NCBI GenBank assembly: GCA_009783195.1
Contig: WRHP01000009.1
Span: 1 to 50,680 of the forward strand
DNA: 50,680 nucleotides
Direction of reading: 5' to 3'
DNA from: Syntrophorhabdaceae bacterium
GTDB lineage: Bacteria > Desulfobacterota > Deferrimicrobia > Deferrimicrobiales > Deferrimicrobiaceae
The notes under the pieces are model-generated. The model ran no database searches. It was not told the origin of the DNA and saw nothing but the letters and a program-made list of their open reading frames with translations. The position numbers were made by a program, and so were the translations under genes. Shown piece by piece: positions 36,928 to 47,550 of this stretch; the first letter of the stretch is position 1, and each line of letters starts with the position of its first letter.

Positions 36928-37833
36928 ATGCCTGGCCAGAATAATCTGCTGTATCGCTATTTGAGGCGGCTTCTCCGCTTCCCTCGCATTTTCCCGATGG
37001 AGTATAACCCGTCTTCCAAAGAAGTGCTGGAGCGGGAGTTTCTCTATGACCTGACCAGGGAAAATCCCGGAAACTGCCTTTTCGGACGATACGATGAACA
37101 AAAAGTACTCGCCATCGCTGAAAAAGCGGGGCTTTTGCGCGGGATGGCCAGACTTGGTTATAGCAACCCAATCCTGTCCCTGTCGTGTTCCGACCCAGCG
37201 GATCAGCGGATCTGCTTTTATGCCGGAGAACAGATCCGGGAGCGGCTTCTTCTGGAACTGCGCCTCAACCTGTCCAATTTCCACCCAAAGCGCAAGATCG
37301 GACCGTTTGGAAAAGAGGCCTGTTTCCGGATGCTGATGCTCCTGTGGCTGGTCCTGTCCGACCCCGACCGCGATTTCCCCCTGGACCGCCCTCGCCTGCC
37401 GGGACAAAACCACCCTGGCCTTGGGCTTCTTGACGAGGTGTTTTTCCTTTTGAGGACATTTGCGCGCGAGCTTTCCGTGGACGGAATGCTGGATATGCCG
37501 GAACACTTTCACACCGCGCTGTTTTATTCCCGCACCTTCCGCTACCTCGATCCGGAGGTGGAAGGACGGTTCCTCGCAATTTCCCGTGACCTGAAAGGTG
37601 TGCCGCTTGCTCTGGCCTCGGACGCAATCCGGAGAAACTGTCTGTTTGACCGGTCCACCGGGCGGCCTTTGCCGTGGCAGGCGTCGGAACAGGTGATGAC
37701 GGAGAGGGGGCTGCTGCGTAAATTTTTCAACTCGGCGGAATATCGTGAGGCGCGCGACGAAGCCCGATCAAAAACCCGCGCGATTGTCAACTGGGATCTT
37801 TATCGGGAAAAACTCTCCTCCGGCGACCGATAA
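36928..37833 (+). CDS. Uncharacterised origin-adjacent protein
   Basis: 301 residues from ATG 36928 (GGGAG four bases upstream); ATG 36907 is an alternative. The N-terminus is PGQNNLLYRYLRRLLRFPRIFP. Other conserved-looking segments are REFLYDLTRENPGNCLFGRYDE, LRLNLSNFHPKRKIGPFGKEAC and FHTALFYSRTFRYLDPEVEGRF. It is soluble, Arg-rich and mostly helical, with no recognised catalytic motif. It resembles an uncharacterised deltaproteobacterial family (perhaps TIGR04552), which I cannot verify. It sits between rpmH and oriC, divergent from rpmH, where core genomes usually have no gene. A role in origin function is possible but not shown. Confidence 0.75.
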   Translation: MPGQNNLLYRYLRRLLRFPRIFPMEYNPSSKEVLEREFLYDLTRENPGNCLFGRYDEQKVLAIAEKAGLLRGMARLGYSNPILSLSCSDPADQRICFYAGEQIRERLLLELRLNLSNFHPKRKIGPFGKEACFRMLMLLWLVLSDPDRDFPLDRPRLPGQNHPGLGLLDEVFFLLRTFARELSVDGMLDMPEHFHTALFYSRTFRYLDPEVEGRFLAISRDLKGVPLALASDAIRRNCLFDRSTGRPLPWQASEQVMTERGLLRKFFNSAEYREARDEARSKTRAIVNWDLYREKLSSGDR

Positions 37834-38112
37834 AAAAATACCCTTGATTCTTTTTTTTTCTGCTGATAGTTTCGAACCTCCTTCGGAATTATCGAAGCGT
37901 ACTGGCAGATATAACCCGAACGGGTTTCAGTGTGTATTACCGCAGAATAAACTCAGGCAAACAGCCTAATAATAAATATCTTTTGGAGTTATCCACAGGT
38001 GTGGACAACCATGTTGGCAACTTTTTCTACCCTATGCGCTTAAGAGTCGATAAATGAACCGTTTTCCGACTTTGCTAATCAGTAATCGTTATCCGGCGCG
38101 GGCTCCAAAACA
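37834..38112. other. Candidate origin region upstream of dnaA (oriC part 1)
   Basis: 279 bases between the uncharacterised gene and dnaA. Two consensus DnaA boxes face each other: TTATCCACA (37989-37997) and TGTGGACAA (38000-38008, the complement of TTGTCCACA). An AT-rich stretch, with a T-run near 37851-37859, precedes them. Position directly before dnaA and opposite strand polarity of genes to either side support an origin here. The dnaA promoter must also lie here. Confidence 0.65.
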
Positions 38113-39465
38113 ATGACGGGCGCCACGGCCTCAAAAGACTGGGACAAGGTTCTCGGAACCCTGAAAAACGCCGTGAGCGAGCAGGTATTTGAAACCTGGT
38201 TGCGTCCGTTACGGTTTGTTGCCAAGGAAGGCTCGGTCATCCTCCTGGCCACTCCGCATAGATTTTTCAAGCAGTGGATCGAAGACAACCACTTTGATCA
38301 GATCGAGGCGATCGCCCGCAAGGAATTGGGAGAGGATATTTCGATAGATATCGTAGTGGGTGAAGGGGAGGAAGAACAATCTCAGCATGTAGATTCGTCT
38401 AAATTTCTTCCGCCCGCGGGTGAGGCGCCTGTTCGCGTCCGCAAAGCTTGCACGACACTAAATCTTCGCTACACCTTTGACCGGTTTGTTATAGGCACAG
38501 GGAACCAGTTTGCCCACGCGGCCGCTTACGCCGTAGCCAGCAGTCCCGGAGCCAGTTATAACCCCCTATTTATCTACAGCGGCGTCGGCTTGGGGAAAAC
38601 TCACTTGCTGCACGCCATAGGCAATGAGGCGCTGGCGCGTCACCCAAACCTGCAGGTTTGTTACATCCCGGCGGAAAAATTTACCAATGAGCTGATCAAT
38701 TGCATTCGAACAAACCGTATGCAGGAGTTCAGGGAACGATACCGTAACGCGGATGTCCTTCTGGTGGATGATGTCCAGTTCATAGCCGGCAAGACCAGCA
38801 CCCAGGAAGAGTTTTTTCACACCTTCAACGATCTTTATAACTCCCGGAAACAGATCGTGGTTTCCAGCGACAAGTTTCCAAAAGAAATACCCGATCTCGA
38901 AGAACGCATCCAGTCACGGTTTGAGTGGGGTCTTGTCGCCGACATACAGGCGCCCGATATAGAAACCCGCGTGGCAATCGTCAACCGTAAAGCGGAGGCG
39001 GAAAATATCCCTTTGCCGGAAGATGTTGCGCATTATCTTGCTTCGGTTGTCAAAAGCAATGTCCGTGAACTGGAAGGGTATCTCATCCAGATAGGCGCCC
39101 GCGCGTCTTTGATGAACAAGGAAATAAACCTTGAGCTTGCCAAGTCATTTCTCTCGTCGCTGGCCGCTGTCGGCAAGGAAATTTCCCCCGACAACATCAT
39201 CAAAACAGTAGCCGACCACTACAAGCTGAAAATCTCCGAGTTGCGCTCCGATCGAAGGTTCAAGCTGGTGGCTGTTCCCCGCCAGATTGCCATGTACCTC
39301 ATCCGGAAAATAACCAACTGTTCCTTCCCGGAAATCGGCCATCTTTTTGGAGGACGTGATCACACCACCGTCATGTACGCGGTAAAAAGAATTGAGCAGA
39401 AACTTACTGACGATGTATCTTTAAGAAACACAGTTGAATCCCTCAGGAAAAAAATAGAGGGATAA
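38113..39465 (+). CDS. dnaA: Chromosomal replication initiator DnaA
   Basis: 450 residues. Domain I begins [26 protein letters not shown]. The AAA+ domain has [23 protein letters not shown], Walker [15 protein letters not shown] near residue 157 and Walker [14 protein letters not shown] near 215. Domain IV carries the DnaA-box-binding signature [16 protein letters not shown] near 416. Normal length. No good ribosome site precedes ATG 38113, so initiation may be weak or at another codon. DnaA boxes flank the gene on both sides. Confidence 0.98.
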   Translation: MTGATASKDWDKVLGTLKNAVSEQVFETWLRPLRFVAKEGSVILLATPHRFFKQWIEDNHFDQIEAIARKELGEDISIDIVVGEGEEEQSQHVDSSKFLPPAGEAPVRVRKACTTLNLRYTFDRFVIGTGNQFAHAAAYAVASSPGASYNPLFIYSGVGLGKTHLLHAIGNEALARHPNLQVCYIPAEKFTNELINCIRTNRMQEFRERYRNADVLLVDDVQFIAGKTSTQEEFFHTFNDLYNSRKQIVVSSDKFPKEIPDLEERIQSRFEWGLVADIQAPDIETRVAIVNRKAEAENIPLPEDVAHYLASVVKSNVRELEGYLIQIGARASLMNKEINLELAKSFLSSLAAVGKEISPDNIIKTVADHYKLKISELRSDRRFKLVAVPRQIAMYLIRKITNCSFPEIGHLFGGRDHTTVMYAVKRIEQKLTDDVSLRNTVESLRKKIEG

Positions 39466-39652
39466 CCATGTGGAAAAAATGAAGGGGTTTTTGCTATCCA
39501 CAGACATGCGCGCCTTGGGCTTTCATTCACACACTTTTTACAAACAGCCCGCGTTCACGCCCAACGCACACACGCGCCGGTTTTCCACAGATTCCACATC
39601 CCCTTCTATTTCTCCTGATTTTTTAAATTATTAAATATAAGAAGAGGACAAC
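39466..39652. other. DnaA-box cluster and AT-rich stretch between dnaA and dnaN (oriC part 2)
   Basis: 187 bases. DnaA-box-like 9-mers are TGTGGAAAA (39469-39477, complement of TTTTCCACA), CTATCCACA (39494-39502) and TTTTCCACA (39581-39589), with GATTCCACA directly after (39590-39598). An AT-only-like stretch at about 39618-39640 precedes dnaN and could be the unwinding element. With the boxes upstream of dnaA this suggests a bipartite origin. Confidence 0.6.
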
Positions 39653-40768
39653 ATGAACTTCTCTGTGGACAAGGATCACCTGATTGACGTTCTGGCCGGG
39701 ATACAGAGAGTCGCGGAGAGAAGACACACCATGCCGGTTCTCTCCCACACGTTGATGACGGTCAAAGGGGATACCTTGACTGTCGTTTCTTCCGACCTGG
39801 AGATAGTAATCCGTTGTACCCAACAGGTAACCGGAAGCGAATCCGGATCGTTTGCCTTGCCTGCGCGTAAACTGCTGGACATCGCCAAGGTGCTGCCAAA
39901 GGATAGTCAGGTAAAGATCTCCCTGAAAGAGAGCAACTACGTCGAAATATCTTCCGGAAGATCTCATTTTCGTCTTGCGGGACTGCCGGCTTCCGAATTT
40001 CCGGAGATGCCCGAAAAACCCCCGGGCAAATCGGTCCCGGTTGATCCGGAACTGTTTTGCAGACTCGTAGAATCCGTGGCACAGTTCGCCTCTTCCGATG
40101 AAACCCGCTACAACTTTACAGGTATTCTTCTTGAGTGTTCGGAGGATGAGGCGTTTCGGATGGTGGCGACCGACGGCCACCGTCTTGCGATGGCGGAAGA
40201 AAAAACCCAAGGGATAGGGGAGCTTTTTTCATCCAGAAGAATTCTTGCGCCAAAGAAGGGAATCCTTGAAATAAGCAAGCTGGCCGAATCGGGGCCGGGG
40301 TCGATAGAGTTGTCCGCCTCCGATAAATTTCTTTTTGCGTCAAAAGGGGAAACGGAAATTTGGGTGCGTCTTTTAGACGCGGATTTCCCGGATTACAGCC
40401 AGGTTATTCCAAAGGAAAATTCGCTTATGGCAACGGTTGACCGCAACGCTTTTGCCGAAGTGTTGCGCCGCGTAAGCGTTATGTCTCCCGATAAGGTACA
40501 CAGCATAAAGTTTTCGTTTTCCGGCAGGCAGCTTGAAATATCTTCCGTCAATCCGGATCATGGAGAAGCACAAGATTTGCTCGAAGTTGAATATGAAGGA
40601 CCGGCCCTGAAAATTGGTTTCAACGGCAGGTATCTGCAGGAAGCAATTACCGGAATCCGGGAAGAAAAGATGGTCTTGCGGATAAAAGACGAAGTATCGC
40701 AGGTCATTTTACAACCTGAAAAGGATACGTCTTATCTTGCTCTTGTGATGCCTATGCGGATTTTTTAA
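39653..40768 (+). CDS. dnaN: DNA polymerase III beta clamp
   Basis: 371 residues. N-terminal NFSVDKDHLIDVLAGIQRVAERRHTMPVLSH is characteristic, followed by RYNFTGILLECSEDEAFRMVATDGHRLAM near residue 150. The C-terminus ends QVILQPEKDTSYLALVMPMRI, the canonical clamp end. Ribosome site GAAGAGG precedes ATG 39653. The clamp gene follows dnaA as usual, but recF does not follow it. Confidence 0.97.
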   Translation: MNFSVDKDHLIDVLAGIQRVAERRHTMPVLSHTLMTVKGDTLTVVSSDLEIVIRCTQQVTGSESGSFALPARKLLDIAKVLPKDSQVKISLKESNYVEISSGRSHFRLAGLPASEFPEMPEKPPGKSVPVDPELFCRLVESVAQFASSDETRYNFTGILLECSEDEAFRMVATDGHRLAMAEEKTQGIGELFSSRRILAPKKGILEISKLAESGPGSIELSASDKFLFASKGETEIWVRLLDADFPDYSQVIPKENSLMATVDRNAFAEVLRRVSVMSPDKVHSIKFSFSGRQLEISSVNPDHGEAQDLLEVEYEGPALKIGFNGRYLQEAITGIREEKMVLRIKDEVSQVILQPEKDTSYLALVMPMRIF

Positions 40769-43609
<2,841 letters not shown>

Positions 43610-43686
43610 AACTCCCCAAACAAAAAAATCTGTTTCCAGTGAAGACTAAAAGGATATGTGGCGCCGCGGGCTAGCGCAAAAAAGAG

Positions 43687-44409
43687 ATGGATTTGAAATT
43701 CACCAAAGTTAAAAAGAAGCGACTGTATATAGATGTCCTTTTCCAGCTCCAGGAATACCTGATCAAAGAAAAAGTTTCGCCGGGCCAAAGGCTGCCTTCC
43801 GAACGGGAGCTGGCATTGATGTTCGGTGTCAGTCGTATTTCTATCCGCGAAGCCCTGGCAATTTTAGAAACCAAGGGATTGGTGGAACGAAAGGTAGGCG
43901 GCGGAACCTTCAGCACAGGGACGGCTAATTTTGCGGTCACCTCGTTAATGCAGGAAGTCGCGAAAAAGCAGGGTGTGACCAAGGAGCCGATGGAAGTCCG
44001 TCGGGTTATAGAACCAAAACTTGCCGGCCTTGCCGCGAAGAACATTTCCGACAAATTGCTGCTGAAGCTGAAAACCAACCTGGATCGGCAAAAACAGAAG
44101 CTGATGAAAGGACAAGACATCACGGATCTTGATCGGGAGTTTCATTTCACGATAGCCAAAGCGACGAAAAACTCCATCTTCACAGGATTGCTGGAAGCGT
44201 TGCGCTATGCGTTGGAAGATACAAGAGCCAAATCTCTTAACGCCCCGGAAGGCGTAAAAGTGTCTTATCTTGGACACGAGGCCATCTATGCCGCGCTGGA
44301 ATCCCGCAATCCCGATAAAGCGGAAAAAGCGATGGCCGACCACATAATTCAAGTGGAAAAACTTATCCTGGACTACCTGGCCGAGCAGGAACGCGCCTCC
44401 AAAACCTGA
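43687..44409 (+). CDS. GntR-family transcriptional regulator, FadR subfamily
   Basis: 240 residues. The winged helix-turn-helix at residues 12-80 reads LQEYLIKEKVSPGQRLPSEREL, ALMFGVSRISIREALAILE and TKGLVERKVGGGTF. The C-terminal all-helical FCD ligand domain has VRRVIEPKLAGLAA, DLDREFHFTIAKATKN, and GHEAIYAALESRNPDKAEKAMADHI, with the Asp and three His metal/ligand residues typical of FadR-C. Such regulators usually bind TGGTnnnACCA. Three copies of TGGTATTACCA lie in front of the neighbouring units, so this is the likely regulator. I see no site in front of its own gene. It is most likely a repressor released by an organic acid-type ligand. Confidence 0.93.
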   Translation: MDLKFTKVKKKRLYIDVLFQLQEYLIKEKVSPGQRLPSERELALMFGVSRISIREALAILETKGLVERKVGGGTFSTGTANFAVTSLMQEVAKKQGVTKEPMEVRRVIEPKLAGLAAKNISDKLLLKLKTNLDRQKQKLMKGQDITDLDREFHFTIAKATKNSIFTGLLEALRYALEDTRAKSLNAPEGVKVSYLGHEAIYAALESRNPDKAEKAMADHIIQVEKLILDYLAEQERASKT

Positions 44410-44469
44410 TTTTGTACTGTGGCCCTTGTGCGGCACAACGCGTGGTATGCCCCTTGGAATCTTTAAGCG

Positions 44470-44549
44470 ATCCCAGATGCAAAAAATTAGGAGTTGACAG
44501 TTGTCCGCCCTCGTAATACGTTCTTGAATCCGGTTAAGTGGTATTACCA
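44470..44549 (+). promoter_or_regulatory. Promoter and GntR operator for the isochorismatase-family gene
   Basis: The perfect palindrome TGGTATTACCA lies at 44539-44549, with a TTGACA -35 element at about 44494-44499. The -10 lies near 44514-44525 (TAATAC or TACGTT), so the operator would overlap or follow the transcription start. That position fits repression. The stretch is about 80 bases of a module that recurs at 46907-46998. Confidence 0.75.
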
Positions 44550-44656
44550 ATTATCCATTTGGCGAGAGGAACATGAGTTAGCGCGCATTGGGAAAACAGA
44601 TAAATTCAGTTAGGCGGACAGGTACAAGACAGATAATTACAAAAGGAGAAATAGCT

Positions 44657-45307
44657 GTGGGAAAAACAGCTTTTTTAATCATTGACATGCAAAAAGACTT
44701 TTGCCTGCCTGGCGCGCCTTTCGAGGTATTCGGAGCCATGAAAGTGTCTGAAAAGATTAAGGAAGCTCTGGATGCCTGCCGGGCGCATGGTTTGCCGGTG
44801 GTTCACGTTTTCCGCTACTACCGGGCAGACGGCAGCGATGTGGAACTCACCAGATACGACGGGTTTGTAAAAGCGGGTACCAGCCTTGTCCGGGGAACCG
44901 AATCGGCGAAGATTCTGGATAATTTGAAACCTGTTGACGGCGAATACCTGGTGATAAAGCAGCGCTGGAGCGCATTTTTCCTGACAGAACTGGATCTGTT
45001 ATTAAGACGCTTGGGTGTTGACCAAATAGTTGTAACCGGTGTTCAAACACCAAACTGCATAAGAGGCACTGTCTGGGATGCCAATTCCCTTGATTACGAG
45101 GTTATAGTTTTGACTGACGGAACTGGAGCCAAAACCGATGCCGTTCACGAAGCGAACCTTTTTGATATGAAAAACATAGGCATTCAATTGATGAGTACGG
45201 AGGAATTTGTCAGCAGCCTTCCTGATCCTCCCCGTGGAAATCAAGTTGCCAATATCCGTATGGATATCGAGAAAAAGAAGATCGTTCCAGAACCGGCAGC
45301 TTATTAA
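44657..45307 (+). CDS. Isochorismatase-family cysteine hydrolase
   Basis: 216 residues from GTG 44657, chosen for its GGAG ribosome site; a longer frame from 44588 has none. The catalytic triad is visible: Asp in FLIIDMQKDFCLPG near residue 10, Lys in VIKQRWSAFFLTEL near 105, and Cys in VVTGVQTPNCIRGTVWDA near 140. Family members hydrolyse amides and vinyl ethers (nicotinamide, N-carbamoylsarcosine, ureidoacrylate, isochorismate, peroxyureidoacrylate). Its neighbours are two acetamidase/formamidase genes and XapX genes under the same operator, so an amide or carbamoyl substrate is likely. The exact substrate is open. Confidence 0.93.
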   Translation: MGKTAFLIIDMQKDFCLPGAPFEVFGAMKVSEKIKEALDACRAHGLPVVHVFRYYRADGSDVELTRYDGFVKAGTSLVRGTESAKILDNLKPVDGEYLVIKQRWSAFFLTELDLLLRRLGVDQIVVTGVQTPNCIRGTVWDANSLDYEVIVLTDGTGAKTDAVHEANLFDMKNIGIQLMSTEEFVSSLPDPPRGNQVANIRMDIEKKKIVPEPAAY

Positions 45308-45423
45308 GAATAAAAATTATAGATAAAAGAGAAGAAATAGAAGCGGCATATGTGTGTGTCCGGCGTGCGAGAACAAACCGGCAAAAGAGATATTTTGATA
45401 AGGATTAATATTTTAAATACTTG

Positions 45424-46566
45424 TCAAAGAAGCAGGTTGTTCTTTGGCAAATATTCTTCTCCAACGAAAGCATGCTTGGGGATCATGGCGTGGATGCCAT
45501 GCGCGAAATTGGCTACTTGAGTGACCCGCAGGTCCGCGCCCATGCTACAGAAGGCGTAAGCGTCATCTTCCGGCATTCCGTAATGGTTCTTGAGAAAACG
45601 AATCGCTTTTTGTACCGCCATCTTGCAGGCTTCATGAAGGTTGGTATTAAAGCCCAGCGTGATCCAGTGCTCCGGTGTGGAAATAAACGGCCAGTCGACT
45701 TTATGACCGAGATCTTTACGCGCGGTTATGCGTAATGTGATGTTCCGGAAAGCCCCCTCGAGCGCGCTGACATTTACCTCGCCGTCTCCTTGAGCCAGAT
45801 GGGCGTCCCCCGTAACCAACCCCGCGCCTTTTACCCATACCGGCATGTAAAGCACGGTTCCGGCAATCAACTCTTTACAGTCAAGGTTTCCCGCATGTTT
45901 TCCCGGAGGCACATTGGCGTACCTTCCCGGTTCCGGCAACTGAACTCCCAATGTGCCGGGGAAAGGGCGCAAAGGTAATTTCACTCCCGGAAGAAATTCG
46001 AAATTATTTCTTTCCAGATCCACCCGGTACCACTTCACCCGGCCTTTGTGGAAATCATCGGCAAGCAGGCCCTGTTTCATAAAAGAGGGCTCCGGATTGA
46101 TATTGAACCCGTGCTCTTTCGGGACGATCTCCAGAATCTCGACCTGGAGAATATCGCCCGGCTCGGCGTCTTCGACATATATCGGACCTGTCAGGTGGGT
46201 ATGATTCGGACGCCGCTCCATTTTTTCCACGCCGGTTGACGGATCAGGGTAAAAATATGTTCCGGGGTATTGCGCCATCTCTTCTTTGTACATTTTGACC
46301 CATTCCTCGGCTTGAACTCCCGGAACCATTCTTCCCATCAAATGCGTGCCCGTTTCGATTGCTACCGTATCCCCGGACTTTATGAGCAACACAGGCGGGA
46401 GTGAATTGTCGAAATACCCGCCTGTAGAGATCCTGGAACCCGCCGCTTTTTCGGATTGTGATGTTTCTCCTGGCGCGGGGAGAGTGATTTTATGAAAACT
46501 TCCTTGGCTGACGGACACCCCGGGTTCTTTTGGGCGGTTGTTTTTCGAAGCTCCTTCATTGCGCAT
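45424..46566 (-). CDS. Acetamidase/formamidase family protein 1
   Basis: 380 residues. The fold signature segments are LLIKSGDTVAIETGTH, LTGPIYVEDAEPGDILQVEILEI, VPPGKHAGNLDCKELIAGTVLYMPVWV and GDAHLAQGDGEVNVSALEG. The C-terminus has FCSMGADLRVTQVANFAHGIHAMIPK. The enzymes hydrolyse formamide, acetamide or related short amides to acid and ammonia. It has an N-terminal extension of about 40 residues compared with the second copy at 47551 and with usual family lengths. It is divergent from the XapX unit, with a GGGAGGG ribosome site. A GntR operator lies 114 bases upstream of the ATG. The two paralogues share motifs but are far from identical, so substrates may differ. Confidence 0.93.
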   Translation of the reverse strand: MRNEGASKNNRPKEPGVSVSQGSFHKITLPAPGETSQSEKAAGSRISTGGYFDNSLPPVLLIKSGDTVAIETGTHLMGRMVPGVQAEEWVKMYKEEMAQYPGTYFYPDPSTGVEKMERRPNHTHLTGPIYVEDAEPGDILQVEILEIVPKEHGFNINPEPSFMKQGLLADDFHKGRVKWYRVDLERNNFEFLPGVKLPLRPFPGTLGVQLPEPGRYANVPPGKHAGNLDCKELIAGTVLYMPVWVKGAGLVTGDAHLAQGDGEVNVSALEGAFRNITLRITARKDLGHKVDWPFISTPEHWITLGFNTNLHEACKMAVQKAIRFLKNHYGMPEDDAYAFCSMGADLRVTQVANFAHGIHAMIPKHAFVGEEYLPKNNLLL

Positions 46567-46679
46567 ATCGTTTCCCTCCCGCTTTTTCTCGTGCTTTAAA
46601 GTCTTTCTATGGACCGCATACGGAGGAATCCGGCTTTCGCGAATCGCGGGATGCCGGGCTTGCGGTCTAAATGGTTAAA

Positions 46680-46736
46680 TGGTATTACCATTTTAGATAC
46701 CAGGCATGGTAATATTTCAATTTTCAGGAGTCAACC
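46680..46736 (-). promoter_or_regulatory. GntR operator and promoter for the first formamidase
   Basis: TGGTATTACCA at 46680-46690 is a perfect 11-bp palindrome with flanking A/T. On the minus strand a TTGACT -35 and a TACCAT -10 (17-base spacing, about 46707-46736) lie just upstream, so the operator sits near the start of transcription. A related inverted pair ACCA-TGCC-TGGT is next to it. The location fits repression by the FadR-type regulator encoded at 43687. Confidence 0.7.
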
Positions 46737-46906
46737 GGGGTATTTTTGGTCATATTGTGTTTTGCCCTTGATTTTAAGGGTTTATCCTGCGGAAGAACAG
46801 TTTTTATGCCTGCGCCGAGGATGGGGCGGGCGGAATCATTCCAGATTTTGTCCCGCCGCCTTTGTGCGGCATAAACATGCCGTACGCCAAAACTCCCTTT
46901 CCGGCA

Positions 46907-46998
46907 ATCTTTAAGCGGCCTCTGACGCGAAAAACTTAAGAGTTGACAATTGTCCGCTTGCATAATATTTTCTTGCAATCGGTTAAATGGTATTACCA
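46907..46998 (+). promoter_or_regulatory. Promoter and GntR operator for the XapX/formamidase unit
   Basis: TGGTATTACCA lies at 46988-46998 behind a TTGACA -35 element (about 46942-46947) and a TAATAT/TATTTT -10 near 46962-46970. The stretch from CAATCTTTAAGCG to the operator closely matches 44457-44549 in front of the isochorismatase gene. The two are evidently a duplicated promoter-operator cassette. Confidence 0.75.
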
Positions 46999-47022
46999 AT
47001 TATTCGCTCTACGGGAGGCGGC

Positions 47023-47232
47023 ATGAACTACGTGTACATCGGAAAGACGGAAATTTTAGCCTTGGTCGTTGGTCTTGTCACCGGCGCGATCTACGGAGGT
47101 TTGAACCTTCCAATTCCTGCGCCAAACGTTCTTGGCGGCAACCTGGCCATACTGTTCACCTTCATCGGCCTGGTTATCGTCGGATTGATACGGGGCGAAG
47201 TGAAGTTTGGTCCACCCCCGAAAGACAAGTAA
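47023..47232 (+). CDS. XapX-type mini membrane protein 1
   Basis: 69 residues from ATG 47023, ribosome site GGGAGG. Two membrane segments: EILALVVGLVTGAIYGGLNL and NLAILFTFIGLVIVGLI, with the linking motif LPIPAPNVLGG. The G-L-x-x-G-x-x-Y-x-x-L-x-x-P-x-PAP pattern is that of XapX (DUF1427), a tiny inner-membrane family with no established activity. The tail KFGPPPKDK should be cytoplasmic or periplasmic. It is first in a unit with a second XapX gene and a formamidase. Confidence 0.85.
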   Translation: MNYVYIGKTEILALVVGLVTGAIYGGLNLPIPAPNVLGGNLAILFTFIGLVIVGLIRGEVKFGPPPKDK

Positions 47233-47275
47233 ATCAATCACTTATAGTCACTTAAACATTAAGGAGGCTCTTAAA

Positions 47276-47437
47276 ATGTTTGAATCCATCGAATTTCAGG
47301 CATCTCTGGTTGGCCTGGTCACAGGAGTACTCTATTCCTGGCTTCGTTTGCCGATACCCGCGCCAAACGTTCTCGGGGGAATTCTTGCCATATGGGGCAC
47401 CTATCTTGGTCTTATCATAGTGCAGGCGCTCAAATAG
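47276..47437 (+). CDS. XapX-type mini membrane protein 2
   Basis: 53 residues from ATG 47276, with AAGGAGG nine bases upstream. Sequence SLVGLVTGVLYSWLRLPIPAPNV followed by LGGILAIWGTYLGLIIVQAL shows the same XapX motif as its neighbour, with PIPAPNVLGG identical. It lies 43 bases downstream of the first copy, in the same orientation. The pair could form a hetero-oligomer in the membrane. It lacks the charged tail of copy 1. Confidence 0.85.
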   Translation: MFESIEFQASLVGLVTGVLYSWLRLPIPAPNVLGGILAIWGTYLGLIIVQALK

Positions 47438-47550
47438 TGTTTTGACGGCAGGTCAGAAATTAATTGAAACATTTTCGAATCGGGCGTTGATTTTCTGGGT
47501 CCGGTTCGTTGCGTAAAGATTCTTAAAGGACTTTTAAGGAGGAAAAGCCG

